64,000 nucleotides of DNA from Streptomyces sp. ICC1 (GCF_003287935.1 NZ_CP030287.1:5411022-5475021), one strand, 5' to 3'. Shown: positions 49,368 to 58,974, counted from the first letter of the stretch. The notes: a model not told the origin generated them from the letters alone. A program made the numbers and translations.

Positions 49368-50276
49368 TCAGGAGACGCCGTCCAGGCCGCCCAGACCGGC
49401 GTCCCGCAGCGTCTTGTCGGCCTCCTTGAGGTCCTCGTCGGCCTGCTTGAGCTTGCGGTCGGTCTCCTTCATCACGTCCTCGAAGGAGATGACCTGATCG
49501 GCCGGCGGGGGCGTGACGGGGGAAGCCGCGCCGAACCCGGAGAACTTCGCCGTGGTCTTCGTCGTGCCCTCGGCGTCCGTGCTCACGCTGTCCACGCGCA
49601 CCGGGTAGCCGTCCTTGCCGATCCACAGGTCCACCTCGAAGGCGGTGATGTGCTTGACGGCCTCGTGGAGGTACTGGCGGTTCGCCTCCTCCATGGCCTT
49701 GGTGGAGTCGTCCGCCGTCAGCAGCTCCGCGCCCGTGAGGGTGCCCCTGTAGTGCTCGGCGTCGACACCGTCGGTCTTCTCGGTGCCGACGTGCGTCAGC
49801 TTCTCCTGGCCCAGCAGCATCGCGAGGTACTCGGCCGGGTCGTCGTTGAGCCGGACCCCCGGCTTGCCGTCCTTGGCGAGGTTCATCGACATCCAGGTCT
49901 TGCCCTCGAGGGGCTTGTCCAGCTGGGTGTGGACGAGGTCGCCGATCATGATCGAGCGCGTGTCGGGCTTCTCGCTCTTCAGGATCAGGTCGTGGCTCGA
50001 CGGGTACCAGCCCTTGGTGCCGGACTGCCCGCTGGTCTTGCCGTCGGCCTCGACGGTGGACAGCTCCGCCTTGGCGAACTTGGCGGCCACCGTCTTCAGG
50101 TAGGACGCCTTCACCGCCTCCACCGGCGAGTGCGCCTTGGCACCGGCGCCCTTGTCCCCGCCGGCCTTGCCGCTGCCCGCGTCGGCCTGGTCGCCGCCAC
50201 AGGCCGTGAGGCCGCCCACGAACAGTGCGGTACCGACGATCGCGATACCGGCTCGGGTACGGACAGCCTTGCTCAT
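49368..50276 (-). CDS. LppX/LprG-like lipoprotein
   Basis: The product has 302 residues. A signal peptide ends in the lipobox LTACGG (Cys near residue 26), so the mature protein is lipid-anchored outside the cell. The body (about 55-260) resembles the LppX/LprAFG fold (VEAVKASYLKTVAAKFAKAE, then WYPSSHDLILKSEKPDTRSI, and DLWIGKDGYPVRVDSVSTD), which in mycobacteria carries lipids. A coiled-coil-like, Lys/Asp-rich tail follows. I chose the ATG with GGGGAG upstream over one five codons earlier. It sits within the ribosomal protein block between rplA and rplJ, as in other streptomycetes. Confidence 0.78.
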   Translation of the reverse strand: MSKAVRTRAGIAIVGTALFVGGLTACGGDQADAGSGKAGGDKGAGAKAHSPVEAVKASYLKTVAAKFAKAELSTVEADGKTSGQSGTKGWYPSSHDLILKSEKPDTRSIMIGDLVHTQLDKPLEGKTWMSMNLAKDGKPGVRLNDDPAEYLAMLLGQEKLTHVGTEKTDGVDAEHYRGTLTGAELLTADDSTKAMEEANRQYLHEAVKHITAFEVDLWIGKDGYPVRVDSVSTDAEGTTKTTAKFSGFGAASPVTPPPADQVISFEDVMKETDRKLKQADEDLKEADKTLRDAGLGGLDGVS

Positions 50277-50389
50277 CTGGTTCTCCCCCATGGATGGATC
50301 TTCGTTGCCCGGCCGACCCTACGGTTCCCGCGACCGGAACGCGCTCCGGTATCGCCACGTCAGCGCAGGTGTGGCGCTCACCACGCAGA

Positions 50390-50430
50390 ACGGGCCCCCC
50401 GCCACCCTGTGAAGGGGGCGAGGGGCCCGT
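50390..50430. terminator. Terminator after rplA
   Basis: Arms ACGGGCCCC and GGGGCCCGT, with extra inner pairing, lie 32 bp past the rplA stop and before the lipoprotein gene. Confidence 0.7.
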
Positions 50431-50462
50431 AAGCCACTCAGTGAGTGTCAGGCTCGGCCTGA

Positions 50463-51191
50463 TCAGACCGCGGCCGGGTCTTCCTCGACGAGGAGGTTCC
50501 GGGTGCGGTTCTGGTCCAGCAGGATGCCGGGGCCCATGGTGGTGCTGAGGGCGGCCTTCTTGATGTAGCGGCCCTTCGCGGCGGACGGCTTCAGACGAAG
50601 GATCTCGTCGAGGGCCGCGCCGTAGTTCTCGACCAGCTGCTCATCGGTGAAGGAGACCTTGCCGATGATGAAGTGCAGGTTCGAGTGCTTGTCGACACGG
50701 AACTCGATCTTGCCACCCTTGATCTCGGTGACAGCCTTCGCGACGTCCATGGTGACGGTGCCGGTCTTCGGGTTCGGCATCAGGCCACGGGGACCGAGCA
50801 CGCGGCCGAGGCGGCCGACCTTGCCCATGAGGTCCGGGGTGGCGACAACGGCGTCGAACTCGTTGAGGCGGTTGCCCTTGGCGATCTCGTTGATGAGCTC
50901 GTCGTCGCCGACGATGTCGGCGCCGGCGGCTTCCGCGGCCGCAGCACGGTCACCGGTCGCGAAGACCAGGACCCGGGCGGTCTTGCCGGTGCCGTGCGGG
51001 AGGTTCACGGTGCCACGGACCATCTGGTCGGCCTTGCGCGGGTCTACACCCAGGCGGAAGGCGACCTCGACGGTGCTGTCGAACTTGGTCGCGGAGGTCT
51101 CCTTGGCGACACGGACGGCCTCGAGCGGGGCGTACAGCTTCTCCCGGTCGATCTTGGCGTCCGCAGCGCGGAGAGTCTTGCTGCGCTTCAC
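50463..51191 (-). CDS. rplA: Ribosomal protein L1
   Basis: The product has 242 residues with the signatures [20 protein letters not shown] and [20 protein letters not shown]. It binds 23S rRNA at the L1 stalk and usually represses its own operon. The start is a GTG ([14 protein letters not shown]). It follows rplK by 88 bp on the same strand. It is intact and of normal length. Confidence 0.97.
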   Translation of the reverse strand: MKRSKTLRAADAKIDREKLYAPLEAVRVAKETSATKFDSTVEVAFRLGVDPRKADQMVRGTVNLPHGTGKTARVLVFATGDRAAAAEAAGADIVGDDELINEIAKGNRLNEFDAVVATPDLMGKVGRLGRVLGPRGLMPNPKTGTVTMDVAKAVTEIKGGKIEFRVDKHSNLHFIIGKVSFTDEQLVENYGAALDEILRLKPSAAKGRYIKKAALSTTMGPGILLDQNRTRNLLVEEDPAAV

Positions 51192-51279
51192 TTCTGCTCC
51201 TGTGTTGTGACTTCAGGCGTGGAGTCGTGGTGCGGACCAGCGCTTGGCCCTACCACTGTGGTGCTGGGGGGTGGCTGAA

Positions 51280-51714
51280 TCAGCCTTCGACCGTGATGCC
51301 CATCGAACGCGCGGTGCCGGCGATGATCTTCTCGGCCGCGTCGATGTCGTTGGCGTTCAGGTCAGGCATCTTGAGCGTGGCGATCTCGCGGACCTGGTCA
51401 CGCGTAAGCTTCGCGACCTTGGTCTTGTGCGGCTCGCCGGAGCCCTTCTCCACGCCCGCGCTCTTCAGGATGAGGCGCGCGGCCGGCGGAGTCTTGGTGA
51501 TGAAGGTGAAGGAGCGGTCGTCGTAGACCGTGATCTCCACCGGCACGACCATGCCACGCTGCGACTCGGTCGCGGCGTTGTAGGCCTTGCAGAACTCCAT
51601 GATGTTGACGCCGTGCTGACCGAGCGCGGGGCCGACCGGCGGAGCCGGGTTGGCCGCACCGGCCTTGATCTGGAGCTTGATGAGCCCCGTGATCTTCTTC
51701 TTCTTGGGAGGCAT
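51280..51714 (-). CDS. rplK: Ribosomal protein L11
   Basis: The product has 144 residues with the N-terminal domain [20 protein letters not shown] and the rRNA-binding C-terminal domain ending [17 protein letters not shown]11 forms the GTPase-associated centre and is the target site region for thiopeptides; the sequence looks wild type, with the Pro residues of the N-domain kept. The ATG start is preceded by GGACCCGGAGAGAG. Confidence 0.97.
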
Positions 51715-51819
51715 TGCTCTCTCCGGGTCCTAGTGAGAGTTTTCGCCGCCAATCCGGTCATCCGGATGGAGGCATACCGCACCACGATAACGGGTATCGG
51801 CGCGGGGCTGAAAACCGAG

Positions 51820-51855
51820 CAGGTCAGACCGCCCGCGAGGGGGCAATCTGACCTG
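51820..51855. terminator. Hairpin between nusG and rplK
   Basis: CAGGTCAG and CTGACCTG form a perfect 8-bp stem around a GC-rich 20-base loop with possible inner pairing, 29 bp past the nusG stop. It is probably a partial terminator, with rplK then read from its own promoter. Confidence 0.55.
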
Positions 51856-51884
51856 TCCGGAAGCGTGAGTCAGAAGACTGTGGA

Positions 51885-52847
51885 TCAGTTCTTCTGGATC
51901 TGGTCGAAGCTCAGCTCGACCGGGGTCTCGCGGCCGAAGATCTCGACGAGACCCTTGACCTTCTTCGAGTCCGGGTTGATCTCGTTGATGGTCGCCTGCA
52001 GCGTCGCGAACGGGCCGTCGGTGACGGTGACCGAGTCGCCGACCTCGAAGTCCAGGACCTCGATGGTGCGCTTGACGGAGGGCGCGGGCAGGCCGGCCTC
52101 TTCCGCGGCCAGCTTGGCGGCCTTCTCCTGAGCCTCGGGAGCGAGCATCTTGACGATCTCGTCGAGGGTCAGCGGGTACGGGTCGTACGCGTTGCCCACG
52201 AAGCCGGTGACACCAGGCGTGTTGCGGACGACGCCCCAGGACTCGTTCGTCAGGTCCATGCGGACGAGAACGTAGCCGGGCAGCTTGTTCTGCCGGACGT
52301 TCTTGCGCTCGCCGTTCTTGATCTGGACGATCTCTTCCTCGGGCACCTCGGCCGAGTAGATGAAGTCCTCGACGTTGAGCGAGACGGCGCGCTGCTCGAG
52401 GTTCGCCTTGACGCGCTTCTCGTAGCCGGCGTAGGTGTGGATGACGTACCACTCGCCGGGCAAGCTGCGGAGCTCGTCGCGCAGGGCCTGGACGGGGTCG
52501 ACCGGCTCGGCGGGCTCCGCGTCGGCCTCTCCGGCCTCCGCGTCGTCCTCGGCCAGCGCGGCGTCGTCCTCGGCCTCGCCGGTCTCGTCCTCGTCGGAAG
52601 CCTCTTCGGCCTCGTCCTCGGTCTCATCGGACTCGTCGTCGGCCTCTTCGGCCTCGGCGTCGTCCTCAGCCTCGGCGTCGACCTCGCCCTCGACGTGCAG
52701 CGCGGCCTCTTCGGCGGCGACACCCGCCTCGGCGTCGGCGAGCTCGGCCTCATCGGGGTCCACGGCGTCTGCAGCCTCGACGATGTCGAGCGCGTCCTCG
52801 ACGGACTCGACGGAGTCGGGGCTCGCGTTCAGGTTCGGGTCAGACAC
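51885..52847 (-). CDS. nusG: Transcription elongation/termination factor NusG with long acidic N-terminus
   Basis: The product is 320 residues from the GTG with GGAAGAAG upstream. The first 130 or so are almost entirely Glu, Asp, Ala and Ser, and should be disordered. The NGN domain follows ([20 protein letters not shown], about 145-165, to [10 protein letters not shown]), then the KOW domain ([20 protein letters not shown], about 265-284). NusG binds the RNA polymerase clamp and links it to the ribosome and Rho. Acidic extensions are known in actinobacteria, although this one is long. It follows secE by 84 bp. Confidence 0.95.
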   Translation of the reverse strand: MSDPNLNASPDSVESVEDALDIVEAADAVDPDEAELADAEAGVAAEEAALHVEGEVDAEAEDDAEAEEADDESDETEDEAEEASDEDETGEAEDDAALAEDDAEAGEADAEPAEPVDPVQALRDELRSLPGEWYVIHTYAGYEKRVKANLEQRAVSLNVEDFIYSAEVPEEEIVQIKNGERKNVRQNKLPGYVLVRMDLTNESWGVVRNTPGVTGFVGNAYDPYPLTLDEIVKMLAPEAQEKAAKLAAEEAGLPAPSVKRTIEVLDFEVGDSVTVTDGPFATLQATINEINPDSKKVKGLVEIFGRETPVELSFDQIQKN

Positions 52848-52895
52848 GGTGGCTGCTTCTTCCTGGATACAAAAGGTGGTCGAACATGCGAAAAC

Positions 52896-52921
52896 GGGCG
52901 GCACCCATCAAGGCGCCGCCC
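52896..52921. terminator. Hairpin between secE and nusG
   Basis: Perfect arms GGGCGGC and GCCGCCC with a 12-base loop lie just past the secE stop. This is a likely attenuator or processing site inside the secE-nusG operon. Confidence 0.45.
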
Positions 52922-52931
52922 TCCGCGGGGA

Positions 52932-53213
52932 TCAGCCGAAGACGAACTTGATGGCTTCCTGGAACCCGTAGTCAATCACGGTCACCAGACCGATCATGAT
53001 GACGACGAAGACAATCACCACGGAGGTGTACGTCGTGAGCTGGTTCCGAGTGGGCCAGACAACCTTGCGGAGCTCCGCGACGATCTGGCGGTAGAAAAGC
53101 GCGAGACGACCCAGAAGGCCCTTCTTGCCGCGCTTGCCGCCCTTGCGGGCCTTCTTCTCGCGAGTGTCATCCTCGGCGTCAGGCATGTCGATGGAGCCCA
53201 GGGCGTCCGTCAC
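52932..53213 (-). CDS. secE: Preprotein translocase subunit SecE
   Basis: The product has 93 residues from a GTG with AGGTGAGAG upstream. A charged, Lys/Arg-rich cytoplasmic N-terminus ([15 protein letters not shown]) precedes the conserved amphipathic region [18 protein letters not shown] and one transmembrane helix (about 65-85). SecE clamps SecY in the export channel. The longer open frame upstream crosses toward the tRNA and is not used. Confidence 0.95.
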   Translation of the reverse strand: MTDALGSIDMPDAEDDTREKKARKGGKRGKKGLLGRLALFYRQIVAELRKVVWPTRNQLTTYTSVVIVFVVIMIGLVTVIDYGFQEAIKFVFG

Positions 53214-53318
53214 GTCTCTCACCTGAATCCGGGTCGTGGCCGTAGCCGCGCCCGGTTGCGCCGCACGGCGTTGCATCGAAATACGTACCTGCGCACACGT
53301 CCGAGACGGAGTGTGGAG

Positions 53319-53391
53319 CAGGGCCGGAGGGACTTGAACCCCCAACCGCTGGTTTTGGAGACCAGTGCTCTACCAATTGAGCTACGACCCT
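53319..53391 (-). tRNA. tRNA-Trp (anticodon CCA)
   Basis: The minus strand reads AGGGTCG at the 5' end, pairing with CGGCCCT at the 3' end, with a D-stem AGCTC...GAGC, an anticodon arm CTGGT-CTCCAAA-ACCAG with anticodon CCA, and a T-arm GGGGGTTCAAGTCCC. CCA is not encoded. It lies 105 bp upstream of secE, the usual actinobacterial neighbour. Confidence 0.97.
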
Positions 53392-53582
53392 TTGCGTGCC
53401 CCAACCTACCGCATGCAGATGGGTGCACAGTGTGCTCACGTTCCACAGCGGCCGACGAGGGCCAACGACGGTTGAGTGTACGTGGTCCGGGCCCTGACGT
53501 CGAACAGCGCCATCCGGAGACGCCCCGTCCGGTAAGTGAAACGGCGTGCGGCGCTTCTTTGCCGTCTGGGACGATTGGCCGC

Positions 53583-54809
53583 ATGACCTCTGAAACGCCT
53601 TCCGCCGAGCGCCGCGTGTCCGCCCGTATCGGTGCCATCTCCGAGTCCGCCACCCTCGCCGTCGACGCCAAGGCCAAGGCCCTCAAGGCCGCCGGGCGTC
53701 CGGTGATCGGTTTCGGGGCCGGCGAGCCCGACTTCCCCACCCCGGACTACATCGTCGAAGCCGCGGTCGAGGCCTGCCGCAACCCGAAGTACCACCGCTA
53801 CACGCCGGCCGGCGGCCTGCCCGAGCTGAAGGCCGCCATCGCCGCGAAGACGCTGCGCGACTCCGGCTACGAGGTCGACGCGTCCCAGGTACTGGTGACC
53901 AACGGCGGCAAGCAGGCGATCTACGAGGCGTTCGCGGCGATCCTGGACCCGGGTGACGAGGTCATCGTCCCGGCCCCTTACTGGACCACCTACCCCGAGT
54001 CGATCCGTCTCGCCGGCGGTGTCCCGGTCGAGGTCGTCGCCGACGAGACCACCGGTTACCGCGTCTCCGTCGAGCAGCTCGAGGCGGCCCGCACCGAGCG
54101 CACGAAGGTCGTCCTCTTCGTCTCCCCGTCGAACCCGACCGGCGCCGTCTACTCGGAGGCCGACGCCGAGGCGATCGGCCGCTGGGCCGTCGAGCACGGC
54201 CTGTGGGTCCTGACCGACGAGATCTACGAGCACCTGGTCTACGGCGACGCGAAGTTCGTCTCGCTCCCGGCGATCGTCCCCGAGCTGGCCGACAAGTGCA
54301 TCGTCGTCAACGGCGTCGCCAAGACGTACGCGATGACCGGCTGGCGCGTGGGCTGGATCGTGGGCCCGAAGGACGTCGTCAAGGCCGCGACCAACCTGCA
54401 GTCGCACGCCACCTCCAACGTCTCCAACGTGGCCCAGGTCGCGGCGCTGGCCGCCGTCTCCGGCAACCTGGAGGCCGTCCACGAGATGCGCACCGCCTTC
54501 GACCGCCGCCGCCAGACGATCGTGCGGATGCTGAACGAGATCGAGGGCGTGTACTGCCCGACCCCCGAGGGCGCCTTCTACGTCTACCCCGCGGTCAAGG
54601 ACGTGCTCGGCAAGGAGATCCGCGGCAAGCGCCCGCAGACGTCCGTCGAGCTCGCCGCGCTGATCCTCGACGAGGCCGAGGTCGCGGTCGTCCCGGGCGA
54701 GGCCTTCGGCACCCCCGGCTACCTGCGCCTCTCCTACGCCCTGGGCGACGAGGACCTGGTCGAGGGCGTCTCCCGCATCCAGAAGCTCCTGGCCGAGGCG
54801 AAGGCCTAG
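53583..54809 (+). CDS. PLP-dependent aminotransferase (aspartate aminotransferase type)
   Basis: This 408-residue fold type I enzyme of the AspC (class I-gamma) group has [14 protein letters not shown] (start), ysis-pocket [31 protein letters not shown] (about 180), [13 protein letters not shown] and the PLP lysine in [17 protein letters not shown] (about residue 245). It ends with [11 protein letters not shown], where Arg binds the alpha-carboxylate. It moves amino groups between aspartate and 2-oxoglutarate. The ATG start faces the tRNA-Trp/secE operon divergently. Confidence 0.93.
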   Translation: MTSETPSAERRVSARIGAISESATLAVDAKAKALKAAGRPVIGFGAGEPDFPTPDYIVEAAVEACRNPKYHRYTPAGGLPELKAAIAAKTLRDSGYEVDASQVLVTNGGKQAIYEAFAAILDPGDEVIVPAPYWTTYPESIRLAGGVPVEVVADETTGYRVSVEQLEAARTERTKVVLFVSPSNPTGAVYSEADAEAIGRWAVEHGLWVLTDEIYEHLVYGDAKFVSLPAIVPELADKCIVVNGVAKTYAMTGWRVGWIVGPKDVVKAATNLQSHATSNVSNVAQVAALAAVSGNLEAVHEMRTAFDRRRQTIVRMLNEIEGVYCPTPEGAFYVYPAVKDVLGKEIRGKRPQTSVELAALILDEAEVAVVPGEAFGTPGYLRLSYALGDEDLVEGVSRIQKLLAEAKA

Positions 54810-54826
54810 AGCGGCCCGCAGCAAGG

Positions 54827-54867
54827 CCTGAGCGGCGGTTCCCCCGTGCGGGGAGCCGCCGCTCAGG
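54827..54867. terminator. Strong terminator after the aminotransferase
   Basis: Arms CCTGAGCGGCGG and CCGCCGCTCAGG enclose a second CCCC/GGGG stem, 17 bp past the stop. Confidence 0.85.
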
Positions 54868-54965
54868 CGTTTCCGCGGGGCCGTGACCCAGAATTTCCGT
54901 TCGGGCAAGCCCTCGTTCAGGGAATCCGGCTGCAGGCCGGGGCAAAAGTGCGGCAGGATCACGAG

Positions 54966-55985
54966 ATGGAGCACGTACGCGATCTCACGCTTCTGCCGAA
55001 AGCCCACCTCCACCTGCACTTCACCGGCTCGATGCGACCGTCGACCCTGCTGGAGCTCGCCGACAAGTACGGCGTCCGGCTGCCGGACGCCCTGACCGGC
55101 GGCGAGCCACCGAAGCTCCGGGCCACCGACGAGCGCGGCTGGTTCCGCTTCCAGCGGCTCTACGACGCCGCCCGCTCCTGCCTGCGCGAGCCCGACGACA
55201 TCCGCCGCCTGGTCCTCGAGGCCGCGGAGGAGGACGTGCGGGACGGCAGCGGCTGGCTGGAGATCCAGGTGGATCCCACCTCCTACGCCCCCCTCCTCGG
55301 CGGGATGATCCCGGCCGTCGAGATCATCCTCGACGCCGTCGACACCGCCTCCCGCGAGACCGGCCTCGGCATGCGCGTCGTCATCGCCGCCAACCGCATG
55401 AAGCACCCCCTCGACGCCCGCACCCTGGCCCGCCTCGCCGTCCGCTACGCCGACCGCGGCGTCGTCGGCTTCGGGCTCTCCAACGACGAGCGCCGCGGCA
55501 TGGCCCGGGACTTCGACCGGGCCTTCGCCATCGCCCGCGAAGGCGGCCTGCTGGCCGCCCCGCACGGCGGCGAGCTCACCGGCCCCTCCTCCGTCCGCGA
55601 CTGCCTCGACGATCTGCACGCCGCCCGCATCGGGCACGGCGTACGGGCCGCCGAGGACCCCCGCCTGCTCCAGCGCCTCGCCGACCGGCAGATCACCTGC
55701 GAGGTCTGCCCGGCGTCCAATGTCGCCCTGGGGGTCTACGAGCGCCCCGAGGACGTCCCGCTGCGCACCCTCTTCGACGCCGGGGTCCCGATGGCCCTGG
55801 GCGCGGACGACCCGCTGCTGTTCGGGTCCCGGCTCGCGGCCCAGTACGAGATCGCCCGCGAGCACCACGCCTTCACGGACGCGGAGCTCGCCGAGCTGGC
55901 CCGCCAGTCGGTGCGCGGCTCGGCCGCGCCCGGTGACGTACAGGACAAGCTGCTGGCCGGGATCGACCACTGGCTGACCTCGTAG
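54966..55985 (+). CDS. Adenosine-deaminase-family amidohydrolase
   Basis: The product is 339 residues from the ATG with AGGATCACGAG upstream. Zinc-site motifs are HLHLHFTGSM (about 15-24), APHGGEL (about 200, His and Glu), the downstream HGVRAAEDP (about 220) and LGADDPLLF (about 280, Asp pair). It would hydrolytically deaminate adenosine or a related purine or aminoribosyl compound. The HLHLHFTGS form, in place of HLHLDGS, is shared with a bacterial subgroup, so the exact substrate is uncertain. Confidence 0.85.
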   Translation: MEHVRDLTLLPKAHLHLHFTGSMRPSTLLELADKYGVRLPDALTGGEPPKLRATDERGWFRFQRLYDAARSCLREPDDIRRLVLEAAEEDVRDGSGWLEIQVDPTSYAPLLGGMIPAVEIILDAVDTASRETGLGMRVVIAANRMKHPLDARTLARLAVRYADRGVVGFGLSNDERRGMARDFDRAFAIAREGGLLAAPHGGELTGPSSVRDCLDDLHAARIGHGVRAAEDPRLLQRLADRQITCEVCPASNVALGVYERPEDVPLRTLFDAGVPMALGADDPLLFGSRLAAQYEIAREHHAFTDAELAELARQSVRGSAAPGDVQDKLLAGIDHWLTS

Positions 55986-56000
55986 GGGCCCGCCGGCGGG

Positions 56001-56417
56001 TCAGCGCGTGAGGCGCAGGTCGCCCTCGTGGCAGTCGGCGCGCACCCGCGCGCCGTCCGGGAAGCCGATCTCCAGGTGGGTGCGGCCCTGCGCGGGCAGC
56101 GCGTACTCGGCAACCGATTCGACCTTCTCGCCGAGGTGGCGCAGGAAGGGGTGGTCGCCGAGGTCCTCGCCGACCACGATGCGGCCCCACTCCCCCATGT
56201 CGTACGGCTCGTGCGGGGTGGCGGACTCCACGATCAGGCAGGCGTCGGACCCGGTGGTGATGCGGGTGGACTCGCCGTGGCTGTCGAGGAGCCAGACGTC
56301 GAGGGGCGCCTCGGAGCGTTCGCCGTCGCTGATGTGCCAGGACGCGACGACCCTTCTGATCGTGCGTCCCACCAGCCGGGTGGGGTCCGTACCGGCCCCG
56401 TGCAGGGGACAGAGCAT
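56001..56417 (-). CDS. Conserved hypothetical protein
   Basis: This 138-residue soluble protein begins MLCPLHGAGTDPTRLVGRTI and is rich in beta-strand-like segments (VWLLDSHGESTRITTGSDAC, LEIGFPDGARVRADCHEGDL). I see no catalytic motif. It reads in the same direction as murB, 17 bp after the murB stop, so it may be expressed with it. I do not recognise a named family. Confidence 0.65.
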   Translation of the reverse strand: MLCPLHGAGTDPTRLVGRTIRRVVASWHISDGERSEAPLDVWLLDSHGESTRITTGSDACLIVESATPHEPYDMGEWGRIVVGEDLGDHPFLRHLGEKVESVAEYALPAQGRTHLEIGFPDGARVRADCHEGDLRLTR

Positions 56418-56434
56418 GGGCGGGCCGGGACTCC

Positions 56435-57490
56435 TCAGATGCTGACGCCGACCGTCACCGGCTCGTTGACGAGGGTGACGCCGAAGGCCGCGTGGACCCC
56501 GGCGACGACCTCGCGGGCGAGGACGAGGAGGTCTTCGGTGGTGGCCGCGCCGCGGTTGGTGAGGGCGAGGGTGTGCTTGGTGGAGATGCGGGCGGGGCCG
56601 TCGCCGTACCCCTTGGCGAAGCCGGCCTTGTCGATCAGCCAGGCCGCGCTGGTCTTCGTACGGCCCTCGCCGGCCGGGTAGGCGGGCGGGGCGGTGTCGG
56701 GGCCGAGGCGGTCCTGGGCGCGGGCGAGGAAGGCTGCGTACGCCTCGTCGCTCAGGATCGGGTTGTGGAAGAACGAGCCGGCCGACCAGGTGTCGTGGTC
56801 GGCGGGGTCGAGGACCATGCCCTTGCCGGCGCGCAGCCGCAGGACGGTCTCGCGGGCCTTCGCCGCCGGGACCCGGTCGCCGGCCCCGACGCCGAGGGCG
56901 CGGGCGGTCTCGGGGTACTTGACCGGCGCGGACAGGCCGCCCGCGTCCTCCAGGGCGAACCGGACGCGCAGGACGACGTACCGCTCGGGCTGGTGCTTGA
57001 AGAGGCTGTCGCGGTACGAGAACGCGCATGCGGCGGCCGACAGCGTGACGGTCTCGCCGCGCGTGCGGTCGTAGGCGACGACCTCGGTGATCGTGTCGCA
57101 GACCTCCTGGCCGTACGCCCCGACGTTCTGGATGGGCGTGGCACCGGCCGACCCCGGGATCCCGGCGAGGCATTCGATGCCGGCGAGCCCCGCTTCGACG
57201 ACCCGGGCGACGGCGTCGCTCCAGTTCTCGCCGGCCGCGAGCTCCAGGTTCGTCCCGTCGAGCGTGAAGCCGGTGGTCGCGATGCGCAGCGCGGTGCCGT
57301 CGAAGCCCCGGTCGCCGATGACCAGGTTGCTGCCGCCGCCGATGACCAGGAGCGGGGTGCCGCTCCCGTCGGCGGCGCGCACGGCGGCGACCACCTCGGC
57401 GTCGGTGGTCGCGGTGACCAGGCGGGCGGCGGGGCCGCCGAGCCGGAAGGTGGTCAGCGGGGCGAGGGGGGCGTCGTGGAGTTCCTGCAC
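56435..57490 (-). CDS. murB: UDP-N-acetylenolpyruvoylglucosamine reductase (MurB)
   Basis: This 351-residue flavoenzyme of peptidoglycan precursor synthesis has FAD-domain motifs TTFRLGGPAARLV, LLVIGGGSNLVIGDRGFDG (about 47-65) and GIPGSAGATPIQNVGAYGQE (about 120). The catalytic Ser region is in FSYRDSLFKHQPERYVVL. The last part, with WLIDKAGFAKGYGDGPARIS and LTNRGAAT, carries the C-terminal Glu/Lys region and ends in VHAAFGVTLVNEPVTVG. It is a type I MurB of normal length. The start is a GTG. Confidence 0.95.
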   Translation of the reverse strand: MQELHDAPLAPLTTFRLGGPAARLVTATTDAEVVAAVRAADGSGTPLLVIGGGSNLVIGDRGFDGTALRIATTGFTLDGTNLELAAGENWSDAVARVVEAGLAGIECLAGIPGSAGATPIQNVGAYGQEVCDTITEVVAYDRTRGETVTLSAAACAFSYRDSLFKHQPERYVVLRVRFALEDAGGLSAPVKYPETARALGVGAGDRVPAAKARETVLRLRAGKGMVLDPADHDTWSAGSFFHNPILSDEAYAAFLARAQDRLGPDTAPPAYPAGEGRTKTSAAWLIDKAGFAKGYGDGPARISTKHTLALTNRGAATTEDLLVLAREVVAGVHAAFGVTLVNEPVTVGVSI

Positions 57491-57552
57491 GTGGACAAGA
57501 GTACGGTCCGTGTCCCCCGACCAGGCGGGGCCACGGACCGCGGTCGCGCCGC

Positions 57553-57571
57553 GAGCCCCGTGCGGGGGCTC
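57553..57571. terminator. Hairpin upstream of murB
   Basis: A perfect 7-bp stem, GAGCCCC and GGGGCTC, with a GTGCG loop lies between the DUF3291-like gene and murB on the minus strand. Confidence 0.5.
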
Positions 57572-57588
57572 AGCGGCTCGGCTTCTGC

Positions 57589-57655
57589 TGCCACTTCTAC
57601 TTCCTACTTCTACTTCTGCTTCTGCTTCTACTTCCTACTTCTGCTTCTGCTCGGC
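57589..57655. repeat. CTTCTG/CTTCTA hexanucleotide tract across the DUF3291-like stop codon
   Basis: About ten units of CTTCTG, CTTCTA or CTTCCTA with a 6- to 7-bp period run through the last codons and stop of the DUF3291-like gene into the intergenic gap. It encodes the C-terminal EQKQK. Confidence 0.8.
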
Positions 57656-58027
57656 GAGGCGGCGCTCCGCCTCCGCCCAGCTGATGGGGAGCTCGCCCGC
57701 CGGAACGGTCCAGAAGGTGAACGCCGACTCCTTCATGTACGCGGCGGCCTTCCGCGAGCCGGAGCGGTGCGGCTCGCTGCCGGCGAAGCGGTAGAGCGCG
57801 TCTCGGTCCTCCCAGGCGGAGAGCGTCAGGAAGGTCCGGCTGAGGACCCGGGCCCGCAGGGCGGCCCCGTGCGCGCCGGGGGCCTTGCGGATCTGGAGGA
57901 TGATGCCGGGCGCCTTCAGGAAGAACTTCAGGGCGCCGGCCAGGCTCGCGGTCTCGAAGCGGGAGGCCATGACGTAGACCTCGGAGCCGGGGGCGGCGGG
58001 GGTGGGCGTCGGGGAGAGCACGGTCAC
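57635..58027 (-). CDS. DUF3291-like (ABM-barrel type) protein
   Basis: The product is 130 residues from a GTG at 58027; a second GTG two codons on is possible. Landmarks are SEVYVMASRFE, FFLKAPGIILQIRKAPGAHG, FLTLSAWEDRDALYRFAGSE and FTFWTVPAGELPISWAEAE, matching small dimeric alpha/beta-barrel proteins of unknown role, some annotated as monooxygenase-like. The C-terminus lies in a hexanucleotide tract, so its length may vary between strains. It diverges from the ABC permease. Confidence 0.75.
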   Translation of the reverse strand: MTVLSPTPTPAAPGSEVYVMASRFETASLAGALKFFLKAPGIILQIRKAPGAHGAALRARVLSRTFLTLSAWEDRDALYRFAGSEPHRSGSRKAAAYMKESAFTFWTVPAGELPISWAEAERRLAEQKQK

Positions 58028-58188
58028 GGCGGTACACCACCCCCGGCGTTCCGGTCCTACCCCAACAGCCGGTACGAAGCCCTGCCCAAGGCGCGCCCCG
58101 AGGCCCGGCCGAAGCCCCAGGCGGCTTCGCGGCGAAGGCCGCACGTGCGCCCCGTAGCGTTCCCGGCTGGCTGTGGGCGGTCCCTCCC

Positions 58189-58974
58189 GTGGCCGTGCTC
58201 GCGGCGGTCTTCCTCTACCCGCTCGCGCTCGTCGTCCAGCAGTCCCTCACCCCCGAGAACGGCGCCGGGGCCTTCGACTCCTACGCCTCCGTCTTCGCCT
58301 CGCACTCCTTCCGCGAAGCCCTCGGCACCACGGTCTGGCTGGCCGTCGGCGCCACCGTCGGCTGCCTGGTCCTCGGCTTCGCGCTCGCGCTGGTCATCGC
58401 CTTCGTCCCGTTCCCCGGGGCGCGTGCCGTGGCCAAGTTCATCGACGTCTTCCTCTCCTTCCCCTCCTTCCTCATCACCCTCGCCCTCCTCTTCGTCTAC
58501 GGCACGGTCGGCATGGCCAACGGCCTGTGGACCGACGCCTTCGGCGTCACCGACGGGCCCTTCCACTTCCTGACCACCCCGTGGGGCGTGCTCCTCGCCG
58601 AGATCACCTACTTCACGCCCTTCGTCATGCGCCCGCTGCTCGCCGCCTTCTCCCAGCTGGACACCGCCCAACTGGAGGTGGCCTCCTCGCTCGGCGCGAA
58701 GCCCGCCCGCATCGTGCGGCGGGTGATCCTCCCCGAGTCCCTGCCGGCCCTCGCCGCGGGCGGCAGCCTCGTTCTCGTCATGTGCCTCAACGAGTTCGGG
58801 ATCGTCCTGTTCACCGGAGCCAAGGGCGTCACCACGCTCCCGATGCTCATCTACGGCAAGGCGATCCTCGAATCCGACTACTCGGCCGCCTGCGTGGTCG
58901 CCGTCGTCAACATCGCGATCTCCGTCGGCCTCTTCGGCCTCTACCGGGTGGTGAGCAAGCGTGCTGGTGCATAG
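58189..58974 (+). CDS. ABC transporter permease, 2-aminoethylphosphonate/iron type, copy 1 (start doubtful)
   Basis: The product is 261 residues from the GTG taken here. There are about six membrane segments and the coupling motif EVASSLGAKPARIVRRVILPESLPA, a binding-protein-dependent inner membrane component. The frame is open upstream and includes an expected helix opening (RSVPGWLWAVPPVAVLAAVF), but no ATG, GTG or TTG occurs in frame before a stop at 57970. A second frame with coding-like bias (RSYPNSRYEALPKARPEARP) covers about 58040-58125, so a frameshift or rearranged 5' end is possible. Starting at GTG 58189 would shorten the first helix. The next permease overlaps it. Confidence 0.75.
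   Translation: MAVLAAVFLYPLALVVQQSLTPENGAGAFDSYASVFASHSFREALGTTVWLAVGATVGCLVLGFALALVIAFVPFPGARAVAKFIDVFLSFPSFLITLALLFVYGTVGMANGLWTDAFGVTDGPFHFLTTPWGVLLAEITYFTPFVMRPLLAAFSQLDTAQLEVASSLGAKPARIVRRVILPESLPALAAGGSLVLVMCLNEFGIVLFTGAKGVTTLPMLIYGKAILESDYSAACVVAVVNIAISVGLFGLYRVVSKRAGA

Noticed and set aside
53179..53439. Open frames over the tRNA-Trp gene
   Set aside because: The cloverleaf with anticodon CCA explains the sequence; the frames have no coding bias.
52437..54809. A 790-codon plus-strand frame
   Set aside because: It crosses antisense nusG/secE and the tRNA before entering the true aminotransferase, which has its own ATG at 53583.
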